A stretch of DNA of 37,064 bases from Methanoregula sp. (GTDB lineage Archaea > Halobacteriota > Methanomicrobia > Methanomicrobiales > Methanospirillaceae): contig JALOBP010000021.1 in the NCBI GenBank assembly GCA_023228295.1, positions 1 to 37,064 on the forward strand, in the 5' to 3' direction. The position numbers and the translations under genes are program-made. Under the pieces are notes generated by a model. That model was not told the DNA's origin, did no database searches, and worked only from the letters and a program-made list of their open reading frames with translations. Shown one piece after another: positions 6,257-14,822 of the stretch; within the stretch, counting starts at the first letter, position 1; the number at the start of each line of letters is the position of its first letter.

Positions 6257-8196
6257 TCCAGGAACTCTTCATCGCTGCACTTCTCTTCTTTGGCGCCGGG
6301 TTCGTCCTTCCGCTCGCGGTACGGTCAGACCGCAGGATCGTGCGGACCGCCTCATATGCCTGTACGATCCTCGCATCGGTCTTGCTGGGAATTCCTGCAA
6401 TTGCCGTCCTGCTCGGGAGCGGCACGGTCATATTTCCGGCCTATGCACCGGCCGGGCTCTTCTCCATCGCTTTTGTCATCGACCGGCTGGCTGCATTCTT
6501 CCTCCTCCTCATTGCAGTTGTCTCAGCCTGCGTTGCCCTCTATGCGATAGAATATTCAGAGCATCTCGACGGCGGGTCGCGCCGGAACCTCCTTTGTGGC
6601 TGCACCAGCCTTTTCATCCTCGCCATGGTGCTCGTGGTGGCGTCGGCAAACACACTCTCGTTCTTCTTCTTCTGGGAACTCATGGCCGCAGCCTCCTTCT
6701 TTCTCGTAATGTACGAGTACGACCAGCCGGCAACCAGCCGGGCCGGCATATTCTACTTCATCATGACCCATCTCTCGACCGTTTTTGTCATGCTGGGGAT
6801 CATACTCCTCTGGCTGGGGAGTGGATCGTTTGCGCTGGACCACCTGGCCGACACCCCCTCGTACCTTGCAACCGGTTCATTCCTTGCCTTATTCACCGGC
6901 TTTGCCATCAAGAGCGGCATCATCCCATTCCACAAGTGGCTCCCCTACGCCCACCCGGCAAGCCCCTCCCCCATATCGGCCCTGATGTCGGCCGTCATGC
7001 TCAAGGTCGCAGTCTACGGGCTGCTGCGGTTCCTGCTCGACGTCTTCTCCCCGGAACTCTGGTGGGGCGCCCTCATCCTCGTCTTCGGGACCGCATCTGC
7101 GGTTCTCGGGGTAATCTATGCTCTCAAGGAGCACGACCTCAAGGCAATGCTCGCTTACTCGAGTATCGAGAACATCGGGATCATCTTCATGGGAATAGGG
7201 TTGTATATCGTCCTCGGAACAGCCGGCCTTCCCTTCCTTGCCACCATCGCACTCCTCGGCGCACTTTTCCATTCCCTGAACCACGCGCTCTTCAAGAGCC
7301 TCCTCTTCCTCACCGCAGGCTCGGTGATCCATGCAACGCACACCCGAGACATCGAGCACATGGGCGGGCTCGTTCACCGCATGCCAAAGACCGGGGCCCT
7401 GTTCTGCACCGGCGCCCTTGCCATCGCGGCCCTCCCGCCCCTGAACGGGTTTGCAAGCGAACTCCTCCTCTTCATCGCGTTCTTTGAGTCCGTGACCGTT
7501 GTCGAACCGCTCGTCAAGGTCTTCCTCTTTCTCTGCCTGGCCCTCTTTGCCTTAACGAGCGCCCTCTCGGCCGCCTGTTTTGTCAAGGCGTTCGGCTCGG
7601 TCTTCTTAGGCATGCCCCGGTCACCGGAAAGCGCCGGTGCACATGAAGTCCCGGCACTCATGCTCGCAGGCCCGGGCATCCTTGCCGCAGCCTGCGTGGT
7701 GCTCGGCCTCTTTGCATTCCAGGTACTCACCATTGCCGGCTTTACGATCCCCGTGATGCCGGACATCTTCCTGATCGGCCTCCTGCTCCTCATGATGCTG
7801 GTGCTCACGTACGCCGTGGCATTCTTTGCATCGCCCCGGACATCCAGGGTGAGCGGGACATGGGGCTGCGGCACGCACTTCCAGGAAGCCGGCACCGAGT
7901 ACTCCGGCCACGGATTCTCCGAGCCGCTCGATATCATCTTCTCGCCACTGTACCGCACCCGGATCAGGAACGAACGTACGTTCTTTGACGAGCACGGTGC
8001 AATCTTCAAATCCGGTACCGCCGAGATCCGGCTCCTCAGGGTCTTTGAGGAATACCTCTACCTGCCGGTTGCACGGCAGTTCTACCGCATTGCCGGAGCC
8101 GTTGCGAAGATCCAGAACAACTGCCTTGACACGTACATGCTCTATGTCTTTGTCACGATCCTTACCCTGCTCGTATTCCTGGGGTGGTCGGCATGA
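6253..8196 (+). CDS. HyfB/NuoL-type antiporter-like membrane subunit
   Basis: This 647-residue, multi-helix membrane protein belongs to the proton-translocating antiporter-like family (HyfB, NuoL/M/N, MrpA/D). It keeps the residues expected for an ion channel: Glu 142 in FWELMAAA, Lys 220 in GFAIKSGIIPFHKWLP, Lys 251 in MLKVAVYG, and the LKAMLAYSSIENIG and HALFKSLLFL segments. Its C-terminal part (about 550-647) has the soluble loop and final helix typical of HyfB. It would sit in the distal membrane arm and move H+ or Na+. It starts by ATGA overlap with the GNAT gene and ends by ATGA overlap with the next, so it is part of a strictly coupled operon. Nothing in it is degraded. Confidence 0.88.
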   Translation: MIQELFIAALLFFGAGFVLPLAVRSDRRIVRTASYACTILASVLLGIPAIAVLLGSGTVIFPAYAPAGLFSIAFVIDRLAAFFLLLIAVVSACVALYAIEYSEHLDGGSRRNLLCGCTSLFILAMVLVVASANTLSFFFFWELMAAASFFLVMYEYDQPATSRAGIFYFIMTHLSTVFVMLGIILLWLGSGSFALDHLADTPSYLATGSFLALFTGFAIKSGIIPFHKWLPYAHPASPSPISALMSAVMLKVAVYGLLRFLLDVFSPELWWGALILVFGTASAVLGVIYALKEHDLKAMLAYSSIENIGIIFMGIGLYIVLGTAGLPFLATIALLGALFHSLNHALFKSLLFLTAGSVIHATHTRDIEHMGGLVHRMPKTGALFCTGALAIAALPPLNGFASELLLFIAFFESVTVVEPLVKVFLFLCLALFALTSALSAACFVKAFGSVFLGMPRSPESAGAHEVPALMLAGPGILAAACVVLGLFAFQVLTIAGFTIPVMPDIFLIGLLLLMMLVLTYAVAFFASPRTSRVSGTWGCGTHFQEAGTEYSGHGFSEPLDIIFSPLYRTRIRNERTFFDEHGAIFKSGTAEIRLLRVFEEYLYLPVARQFYRIAGAVAKIQNNCLDTYMLYVFVTILTLLVFLGWSA

Positions 8197-9134
8197 GCCT
8201 TGATTTCATCATTTACCTCATCATCAACACGGCATTTATCCTCCTCATAGCCCCGCTCTTTGCCGGCCTCATCAGGAAGGTCAAGGCATGGACGCAGGGG
8301 AGGCAGGGTCCGCCGGTCCTCCAGCAGTATTACAACCTGGCAAAACTGTTCAGAAAAGAGATCATCTACTCGCCCCATGCATCGTGGATCATGCGGGCAA
8401 CCCCGCTCGTGAACATGGCCGCGATCATGGTCGCCGCACTCTTCGTGCCGCTGGTCTTTGTCCCGGAACCGGTCGGGGGTATCGGGAACATCATCCTCTT
8501 CCTCTACCTCCTGGCCCTTGCCCGCTTCTTCATGGCCCTTGCCGGGCTCGACGCCGGCAGTTCCTTTGGCGGCATGGGCAGTTCCCGCGAGATGAGCATC
8601 GCAGCCATCATTGAGCCCACGACCATCATCGTCTTTGCAGCTCTTGCCATCGTCTTCAAATCATTCAACATCTTTGTCATGTTCGCAAGCTCGGCGGCAA
8701 CCGGTGCTCTCACCACCCCGACCATCATTCTCATCGGGATCTCCCTTTTTATCATCCTCATTGTCGAGACTTCACGCATCCCGGTCGACAACCCGGAGAC
8801 CCACCTGGAACTGACGATGATCCACGAAGGCATGATCCTGGAGCAGACGGGCAGGAACCTCGCCCTCATGGAGCTCTCCGCCGCCGTCAAGCTCACGCTC
8901 CTGATGGCGCTCATGATCAACCTGATCATCCCGGCCGGTCTTGCCGTCACACTGACTGCCGCCGGAATCTTCATCGCCGCGATCCTGTTCATCCTCAAAG
9001 GCTCCCTGCTTGCCGTCATCATCGGCCTTTTCGAATCGTCGATGGCCAAGAAACGGTTCTTCCAGCTCCCGAGCCTCTTTGCCATGGCGTTCTTCTTCTC
9101 GACGCTGATCATCATCATCGAGGTGTTCGCATGA
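8193..9134 (+). CDS. HyfC/NuoH-type membrane subunit
   Basis: The 313-residue, about eight-helix protein is the NuoH-like subunit that joins the soluble module to the membrane arm in group 4 hydrogenases and complex I. It has the family blocks RQGPPVLQQYYNLAKLFRKE in the first loop and ETSRIPVDNPETHLELTMIHE, whose acidic residues line the lateral channel. ATG 8193 follows GGGGTGG and overlaps the hyfB-like stop by four bases; an in-frame GTG at 8184 lacks a ribosome site. Both conserved loops are intact, so the connection between peripheral and membrane arms seems preserved even though the peripheral subunits have lost their cofactors. Confidence 0.88.
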   Translation: MSLDFIIYLIINTAFILLIAPLFAGLIRKVKAWTQGRQGPPVLQQYYNLAKLFRKEIIYSPHASWIMRATPLVNMAAIMVAALFVPLVFVPEPVGGIGNIILFLYLLALARFFMALAGLDAGSSFGGMGSSREMSIAAIIEPTTIIVFAALAIVFKSFNIFVMFASSAATGALTTPTIILIGISLFIILIVETSRIPVDNPETHLELTMIHEGMILEQTGRNLALMELSAAVKLTLLMALMINLIIPAGLAVTLTAAGIFIAAILFILKGSLLAVIIGLFESSMAKKRFFQLPSLFAMAFFFSTLIIIIEVFA

Positions 9135-9823
9135 TCGAATCCGCATTTGTTGCCGGCCTTGTCAGGGTCCTGTTCGTCTGTATTATCATCACCGCCGTGT
9201 ACATCATCTCGGCAAGGAACCTCCTCTCGATCGTATCGGTCTATGCAGTCCAGTCCTTAACACTCGTCGTCATTGCGTTGCTGCTCTACCTGCTTGAAGG
9301 GGCACCGGTGCTGATAGCCATTGCTGCCATTACGTTTGCAAGTAAGGTGCTCATCATCCCGTACTTCATCGCCACCATCCAGGAGAAAATCCGGATCAAG
9401 CGGGACATCCAGTTCCATTTCCTCAGCCCCACCAGTTCGCTGTTCGTGTCGATGGGACTGATGCTGCTCGTCTATATCGTACTCGAAAGGGTCATGGCAG
9501 CCACCGGAGACCGGGACAACCTCTTCTTCTTTGGCGCAGTGCTCGGGATCTCGCTGATGCTCATGGGGATGATGGTGACCTTCTCCCGTAAGCGGGCGCT
9601 GACCAAGATCCTCGGCTTTCTCTCGATGGAGAACGGGGTTTTGCTCTTTGGGCTTTTTGTTACCGAACTGCCGTTCATCATCGAGTTCCTGATCGTCATC
9701 GACCTGATCATCCTCGTCCTGCTCACCACCATCCTGACGGTAGGCCTTGACTCCACGCTTGAGGACTACCATAAGCGCCTGCACAGATTCCATCTTTGGG
9801 AAGATGAGGTGGAAGTGCGATGA
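9131..9823 (+). CDS. HyfE-type (NuoK-related) membrane subunit
   Basis: This 230-residue integral membrane protein has about six helices. Its middle and C-terminal parts resemble HyfE: 'YAVQSLTLVVIALLLYLLEG' near the N-terminus, and a second half with RKRALTKILGFLSMENGVLLFG and ELPFIIEFLIVIDLIILVLL, where acidic residues lie inside helices as in NuoK-like subunits. It ends in a short soluble tail (RLHRFHLWEDEVEVR). It overlaps the preceding and following genes by four bases each. The expected role is part of the ion path between the NuoH-like and antiporter-like subunits. Confidence 0.82.
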   Translation: MIESAFVAGLVRVLFVCIIITAVYIISARNLLSIVSVYAVQSLTLVVIALLLYLLEGAPVLIAIAAITFASKVLIIPYFIATIQEKIRIKRDIQFHFLSPTSSLFVSMGLMLLVYIVLERVMAATGDRDNLFFFGAVLGISLMLMGMMVTFSRKRALTKILGFLSMENGVLLFGLFVTELPFIIEFLIVIDLIILVLLTTILTVGLDSTLEDYHKRLHRFHLWEDEVEVR

Positions 9824-11304
9824 TCATCCTCATTTTCGCCATTCTTTCCGCCCTCACGCTGGCAGGAATTCTCTTAAGCCGGAACCATCGCCAGATGAAC
9901 ACCGTCTGCATCGCACAGTCGGTCACGTTTGCACTCATGGCCTGCTGGATCCTCCTTGCCGGGCAGTTGCCGGTCTACCGGATCAGCATCGGCAGCCCGT
10001 ACTTCTTCATCGACCACCTCGGGCTCTACGAGGTGCTCATCAGTACGCTCATCTTCACCTGCGCCGCCCTCTATGCACGGGGCTATGTCGCAGGTCTGCT
10101 CGATAGCGGGGAACTCGAGAAGGGCAGCCTTCGCCTCTTCTATATCGCGTGGGCTGTGCTTCTTGCCGTCCTCGTCCTTGCATTCTTCTCGGACAACCTC
10201 GCGCTCTTCTGGATCTTCGCCGAACTGACCACGATCATATCGGCCATCCTTGTCGCGATCCTCTCCGCCCGGGACAACATCGACGCCGCGATCAAGTACA
10301 TCTTCATTGCCTCGACGTCAATGCTCTTTTCGTTTGTCGGGTTCATCTTCCTCTTCGAGACCTCACGGGTCGTGACAGGTACCGGCACGCTGAACTGGAC
10401 CGAACTCCTGCTTGCTGCACATGCCTTCCCGCCTATCATGGCAACGGCCGCATTCGTCCTGGTCTTCATAGGGTTTGCCGCAAAATCGGGTATCTTCCCG
10501 TTCCACACGTGGCTTCCCGAAGCTCATGCCAAGGCCCCGTCCGCGGTCAGTGCAATTCTCTCTGGCGTGCTCCTGAACGTGGGCATCTACGGGATCATAC
10601 GGACATATGCTATCGTCAACCAGGCCGGGGCAGGATCGACCGCGTCGTTCCTGTTAGCCCTGTTCGGGGTTCTGACCATCGGGATCGCGGCATTCTCGAT
10701 GATCCCCCAGAAGAACCTGAAAAAATTAATTGCATTCTCCAGTGTCGAGAACATGGGGATCATCCTTGTAGGCCTTGCCGTAGCAACGCCGGTCGCCATC
10801 TTCTGGGTGCTCTTCCACATCATGGCCCACTCCCTGACAAAAGCCTCCCTATTCTTCTCGGCCGGGATCCTCCACCGCCAGTACAAGAGCCCGCTCTCGA
10901 GCGAGGCCGTGGATGATATCCGCGATGTCTTCGTGTACCAGCCGCTCGCCGCATGGGGTATTATCATTGGCGGGCTTGCGATTATCGGCATGCCGCCGTT
11001 CCCGATCTTCGTATCCAAGGTATTCATCATGCTCCAGCTCGGGACGGCCTCACCGCTCGTCCTTGGAACCGTGCTCGTGCTCCTCTTCATCGCGGCAGTG
11101 GCATTCGGGTACTTTATCATTACCATGTTCCGGAAACGATCCAGGCCCGGGCGGGACACGGATCTTGTACCCTACCGGACACCGGTGAGCATGAAAGTGC
11201 CGATCATCGTCCTGCTCTTTATCCTGCTCGTTGCCGGCATCGTCTTTACCACCGGTGAGGTCTCTTTCATCCAGAGTATCATTACGGAGCTGAAGTTCAC
11301 ATGA
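9820..11304 (+). CDS. HyfF/NuoN-type antiporter-like membrane subunit
   Basis: A second antiporter-like subunit, 494 residues and about 14 helices. Glu 135 (FAELTTI), Lys 222 (GFAAKSGIFPFHTWLPEAH) and the conserved LKKLIAFSSVENMGI and MAHSLTKASLFF segments are present. At the position where HyfB has Lys 251 this protein has Asn 253 (LLNVGIYG), a change I believe is common in HyfF-like subunits. With the HyfB-like protein it gives the complex two antiporter-like modules. The start overlaps the hyfE-like stop (ATGA) and the stop overlaps the hyfG-like start (ATGA). Confidence 0.87.
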   Translation: MIILIFAILSALTLAGILLSRNHRQMNTVCIAQSVTFALMACWILLAGQLPVYRISIGSPYFFIDHLGLYEVLISTLIFTCAALYARGYVAGLLDSGELEKGSLRLFYIAWAVLLAVLVLAFFSDNLALFWIFAELTTIISAILVAILSARDNIDAAIKYIFIASTSMLFSFVGFIFLFETSRVVTGTGTLNWTELLLAAHAFPPIMATAAFVLVFIGFAAKSGIFPFHTWLPEAHAKAPSAVSAILSGVLLNVGIYGIIRTYAIVNQAGAGSTASFLLALFGVLTIGIAAFSMIPQKNLKKLIAFSSVENMGIILVGLAVATPVAIFWVLFHIMAHSLTKASLFFSAGILHRQYKSPLSSEAVDDIRDVFVYQPLAAWGIIIGGLAIIGMPPFPIFVSKVFIMLQLGTASPLVLGTVLVLLFIAAVAFGYFIITMFRKRSRPGRDTDLVPYRTPVSMKVPIIVLLFILLVAGIVFTTGEVSFIQSIITELKFT

Positions 11305-12881
11305 CATCTTCTAAAGGCAGCACAACCGGCTGGATTGCCGACATATTCGAGCCGGTGATTCCAGCGGACGGGGTCAGGCAGGGCCAGGGGGGGGAAGTGT
11401 ACCTTCCCATCGGCAGCACGGACTTTGCGAGAACGGTGACCCAGCTCGCTTCCCACCAGTTCACCCTCATCGGACTTGTCGGGATTGAAGGATTTGGGCA
11501 GGGCCCGGGCACAAGTCTTTTATACATTTTCGAAAAACTGGAGCATATCCTCATCCTGATTGCGGATGGTGACGGAACACTGCCCTCGATCGCAAAAGTC
11601 TTCCCGTCGGCCTCGTGGTTCGAGCGGGAATGCCGGGACGGGTTCGGCGTGGAGTTCAAAGACGCATTCGATACCAGAAGGCTCTTCCTCCACGAGACGT
11701 ACCCGGACAATTTCCACCCGCTGAAAAAATCCTTTGCCAACGCGCCCATCACGCCAAAAAAAGATGTGACACCTGCCGATGAGTACCCTTTCCGGAAAGT
11801 GAGCGGAGATGGCGTGTACCAGGTGCCGGTTGGCCCGGTGCATGCCGGCATCATCGAACCCGGCCATTTCCGGTTCAGCGTGATCGGCGAGACCATTTTC
11901 AATCTCGAGGTCAGGATGTTCTACAAGCACCGGGGAATCGAAAAACTGGCTGAGGGAAAGGAGACGGGCCAGTGCCTTGCGGTTGCCGAGGCGGTGAGCG
12001 GGGACGAGTCGGTTGCAAACACGACAGCGTTCTGCATGGCCGCCGAACAGATCGCGGGGGTTACGGTGCCGGAACGGGCATGGTATATCCGAACGATCCT
12101 CCTCGAGATGGAACGGATCACCTCTCACCTCGGGGACCAGGGGGGCATGCTCGTTGACGTCGGGTTCCCGCTTGGGGCAAACCAGTTCTCCGTCCTCCGC
12201 GAGGACATGATGCGGCAGAACGCCGTGTTTACCGGTTCACGCTTCCTGCGGGGCATGATCCGGATCGGCGGGGTTGTACGCGATATGCCAAACGAGGATC
12301 TCGAATTCCTTGCATCGTTCCTTTCCATGTTCAGGAAACGCTACCAGGTCGGCCTCAAGATCGTGCTCTCCACGACATCGGTCATCGACCGCTTCGCAAC
12401 AACGGGCGTTATCAGCAGATCGCTTATCCAGCCGCTCGCACTCTCGGGCCCGGTGGCAAGAGCCAGCGGCAGTACCGGGGACACCCGCATCCAGCACCCC
12501 TACGGGCTATATGACCGGTACAGACCTGCGGTCAGGACCCTGCACGACGGTGACGTGCTTGCACGGTTCACGGTCAAGGCCGCGGAGATCGTGGCTTCGC
12601 TGGATCTCATCGAACAACTCATAAAAGAGATGCCGGCCGGCCCGGTTGTCACAGATGTCGCGGTACGGAACGGGCACAGCCTTGCCCTTGTGGAATCCGC
12701 CCGGGGGCAGAACCTCTGCTGGCTCCAGGTCCGGAACGGCAGGATCGAACGGTACAAGGTCAGAACCGCCTCATTCTGCAACTGGCAGGCGATCGGGCAT
12801 GCCGTACTGGAGAACATCCTCCCCGACTTCCCGGTCATCAACAAGAGCATGAACCTCTCCTATGCGGGGACGGACCTGTGA
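11301..12881 (+). CDS. HyfG-like large subunit fusion lacking all NiFe-site cysteines
   Basis: This 526-residue protein fuses a NuoC-like 30-kDa domain (about 30-150) to a NuoD/HyfG-like large-subunit domain (about 175-526), the arrangement of HycE/HyfG. The second domain shows EPGHFRF, EVRMFYKHRGIEKLAEG, ERAWYIRTILLEMERITSHLGD and GxxGDTR-type blocks. In active enzymes the NiFe ions are held by CxxC near the N-terminus (RVCGICG) and near the C-terminus (DPCxxC). Here the aligned positions read A-V-Ser233-G-D-Glu236-S and N-L-Ser520-Y-A-Gly523-T-D, so no NiFe site is possible. The C-terminus ends three residues after this motif, without a maturation-protease tail. It may be a structural or new catalytic subunit of an Ehr-type complex. 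It is not a hydrogenase as written. Confidence 0.85.
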   Translation: MTSSKGSTTGWIADIFEPVIPADGVRQGQGGEVYLPIGSTDFARTVTQLASHQFTLIGLVGIEGFGQGPGTSLLYIFEKLEHILILIADGDGTLPSIAKVFPSASWFERECRDGFGVEFKDAFDTRRLFLHETYPDNFHPLKKSFANAPITPKKDVTPADEYPFRKVSGDGVYQVPVGPVHAGIIEPGHFRFSVIGETIFNLEVRMFYKHRGIEKLAEGKETGQCLAVAEAVSGDESVANTTAFCMAAEQIAGVTVPERAWYIRTILLEMERITSHLGDQGGMLVDVGFPLGANQFSVLREDMMRQNAVFTGSRFLRGMIRIGGVVRDMPNEDLEFLASFLSMFRKRYQVGLKIVLSTTSVIDRFATTGVISRSLIQPLALSGPVARASGSTGDTRIQHPYGLYDRYRPAVRTLHDGDVLARFTVKAAEIVASLDLIEQLIKEMPAGPVVTDVAVRNGHSLALVESARGQNLCWLQVRNGRIERYKVRTASFCNWQAIGHAVLENILPDFPVINKSMNLSYAGTDL

Positions 12882-12889
12882 GGTGAACA

Positions 12890-13405
12890 ATGGTAAACGC
12901 ACTCTCATGTTTCATTAAGAAAAAATTAACCGAGGATGAACCGATCCGCGATGACGATGTCGAACGGATCGGCCGCGAGATCCACGCGGAGGTAGACGCG
13001 ATCTTCGGCCGGAGCCTTGCCATCCGCGAGCTGGATACCGGCAGCGACAATGCCACCGAGATCGAGATAAACAATCTCACTAACCCGTATTACGATGCCG
13101 AGCGGTTCGGCATCACGTTTGTCGCCTCACCCAGGCACGCCGATGTGTTGCTGGTAACGGGGGCAGTCACCCACAACATGGCGATTGCGGCAAAAAAGAC
13201 GTACGATGCCATGCCGGCCCCCAAGTTCGTTGTTGCTGTAGGGGACGAAGCCTGTACCGGCGGGATCTTTGCCGGGACCTATGCCGTCATGGGCGGTGTT
13301 GACAAAATCCTTCCCGTTGACATGAAGATCCCGGGCAACCCGCCAACTCCGGCCGAGATCCTGGCGGGCCTATCAGCGCTGATGAAAAAAGCCCGGCAGA
13401 ACTGA
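12890..13405 (+). CDS. HyfI/NuoB-like subunit lacking all four cluster cysteines
   Basis: The 171-residue protein has the fold signatures of the NuoB/HyfI subunit, which normally carries the proximal [4Fe-4S] cluster. The sequence around each ligand is kept but the Cys are gone: DTGS-Asp53-NA-Thr56-EIEI (usually DTGSCNGCEIE), VGD-Glu120-ACTGGIF (usually GDCA) and IPG-Asn150-PPTP (usually PGCPP). Other family blocks, RFGITFVASPRHADVLLVTG and PVDMKIPG, are intact. It therefore cannot bind the usual cluster. ATG 12890 follows GAGGTGA and starts eight bases after the previous gene, ending the operon. The two remaining Cys (7 and 122) are not at ligand positions. The convergent regulator gene begins 20 bases later on the other strand. 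Confidence 0.85.
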   Translation: MVNALSCFIKKKLTEDEPIRDDDVERIGREIHAEVDAIFGRSLAIRELDTGSDNATEIEINNLTNPYYDAERFGITFVASPRHADVLLVTGAVTHNMAIAAKKTYDAMPAPKFVVAVGDEACTGGIFAGTYAVMGGVDKILPVDMKIPGNPPTPAEILAGLSALMKKARQN

Positions 13406-13425
13406 AGAACAGCACGGACGGGGGA

Positions 13426-14523
13426 TTATCCCTCGACTACAAAGTCCCGCTTCTTCAGATTGGTTACGTCCTCGACAGTCTCCATAGCACCGGTGATTGC
13501 CCCGGTCGAGTCGCGGACAAGAGAGGCCGTGACATGCAGCCATTTACCGGAAGGCCGGAAGTGGGGGAAAAAGTGCGTGCACTCGTACCCCCCATCAATG
13601 GACGGCGTGCGCCGGCAGGTGCCGTGGAACGCATTTTTGATCCGGTCTGTGTCGCCATCGACAAGAAGGTCGGCAAGGCAGGGTTGCTCATCAGCATAGA
13701 ACGCCCTCCAGTGGAGGCTTGTTCCCACCATCTCCTCGCTCTTGTAACCGGTGAGGATCTCGAGCGCCCGGTCCCAGAAGACCACCTTGTGGTTTTTATC
13801 AATGAAGTAGCGGGGCACGGTTGGGATCTGGAAAATCGTGTGGAGCATGCGGTCGCGCTCCTGCATTGCGTGCTCAGCGCGGCGTTGCCCGGTCGTGTCC
13901 TCAAGGAGGAGCGTGATGCCAGGCTCGCCGTTCTGGAGCATGGTCGGGATGAACCTCCCATCAAGGAAGAGTTCATCAGGCCCCCGCAGGAGCCGTATCT
14001 CCTTCTTCCACGATGAGCCGCCATTGAGAAGGGCAAAGAGCGCCTCCTCCTCGGCAGGGGTGAGGAGACCGGTCGGGGACGAGCTCAGGCGCGTGTGCAG
14101 GACTTCATTCTTCGCGGCACCGGCAAAGGCACAGAGAGAGTCGCTTACTTCAACGATCCGCAGGTTCCTGTCAAGGACGATGATGAGTTCTTTGGCATAG
14201 TTGATGATACTCGTCACCGGCACCCGCCGGGACAGGGTGTAGAGCTTTGCATTGCCCACGTGCCGGAGCTCGAGCTGGCCAGTGGCCGTAAGGACTTCGA
14301 GATATTTGGCAACTGAGTTCCTGCTCATGCCGACTGCCGTGGAAATTTCCTTAATCGAGAGGCCAAGAGGCTGATCCTTGAGAATTGCCCGTATCCGTGT
14401 CGATCCATCCGCTGCCGTATCGTCACCCGTCATATCAGTTACTCCATCAGAACCGGGACCAAAATCCGTCCCGGGTACCTGGCCGGTCCTGCAGGTGTTT
14501 GCCTGCATATCCTCGTCTCGCAT
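13426..14523 (-). CDS. Winged-helix DNA-binding regulator with two PAS domains
   Basis: The 365-residue protein is a one-component regulator of a type frequent in Methanomicrobiales. A winged-helix segment (about 40-95: STRIRAILKDQPLGLSIKEI then VGMSRNSVAKYLEVL) is followed by a first PAS domain (about 105-215, IINYAKELIIVLDRN...VSDSLCAFAG) and a second (about 230-350, DKNHKVVFWDRALEILTGY...GAMETVEDVTN). There is no kinase domain, so a signal sensed by PAS is passed straight to DNA. The target is unknown; it converges on the Hyf-like operon, but proximity does not prove control. ATG 14523 suits a TATA box at 14557-14568 with a leader of roughly 10-15 bases; Met 31 (14433) is an alternative start. 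Confidence 0.8.
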   Translation of the reverse strand: MRDEDMQANTCRTGQVPGTDFGPGSDGVTDMTGDDTAADGSTRIRAILKDQPLGLSIKEISTAVGMSRNSVAKYLEVLTATGQLELRHVGNAKLYTLSRRVPVTSIINYAKELIIVLDRNLRIVEVSDSLCAFAGAAKNEVLHTRLSSSPTGLLTPAEEEALFALLNGGSSWKKEIRLLRGPDELFLDGRFIPTMLQNGEPGITLLLEDTTGQRRAEHAMQERDRMLHTIFQIPTVPRYFIDKNHKVVFWDRALEILTGYKSEEMVGTSLHWRAFYADEQPCLADLLVDGDTDRIKNAFHGTCRRTPSIDGGYECTHFFPHFRPSGKWLHVTASLVRDSTGAITGAMETVEDVTNLKKRDFVVEG

Positions 14524-14556
14524 AAGAATTGATCCTAATGCCTAAATAGGAGATGC

Positions 14557-14600
14557 GGTATAATATGTATTGTGCATAGTGTTTGTGCACTAGCGCACAG
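14557..14600 (-). promoter_or_regulatory. TATA box and TGTGC repeats upstream of the HTH-PAS regulator
   Basis: The minus strand reads CATATTATACC (14557-14568), a TATA box set to start transcription about 12 bases before ATG 14523. Immediately upstream (14570-14600) TGTGCA occurs twice in direct orientation, and TGTGCACTAGCGCACA (14584-14600) is a near-perfect palindrome. These are plausible binding sites for a regulator, perhaps the adjacent HTH-PAS protein itself. The remaining gap up to 14822 shows an A/T-rich stretch around 14728 and no gene. Confidence 0.45.
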
Positions 14601-14822
14601 CATATCGGTCGGTCGTGGGGACATTCCTGCCTATTATCAAGGTTGATATACACACACCTCTGAATCACATATCACCAAATTCAGGACACCCCGATACCGT
14701 TTTATCACCAGATGGAGTGGTTTTTTTATAAAATCCCGGCAGCACCAGATAAATTTTCCCGCCCCTCACCGGAAAAGTTTACTCGGGATTTTAATACTCC
14801 ACTGCGAGTAATAGTGCGTTTC

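Noticed and set aside
6156..7487. Long plus-strand frame overlapping the hyfB-like gene
   Set aside because: It is Arg/Pro-rich, out of frame with the clear membrane protein and lacks any family motif.
11301..12881. Call as an active [NiFe] hydrogenase
   Set aside because: All four NiFe-ligand Cys are replaced; only the overall large-subunit scaffold is present.
14651..14668. Ribosome-site-like GAGGTGTGTG as the start of a small gene on the minus strand
   Set aside because: The nearest downstream ATG gives only about 30 residues with no recognisable pattern, so no gene was called.
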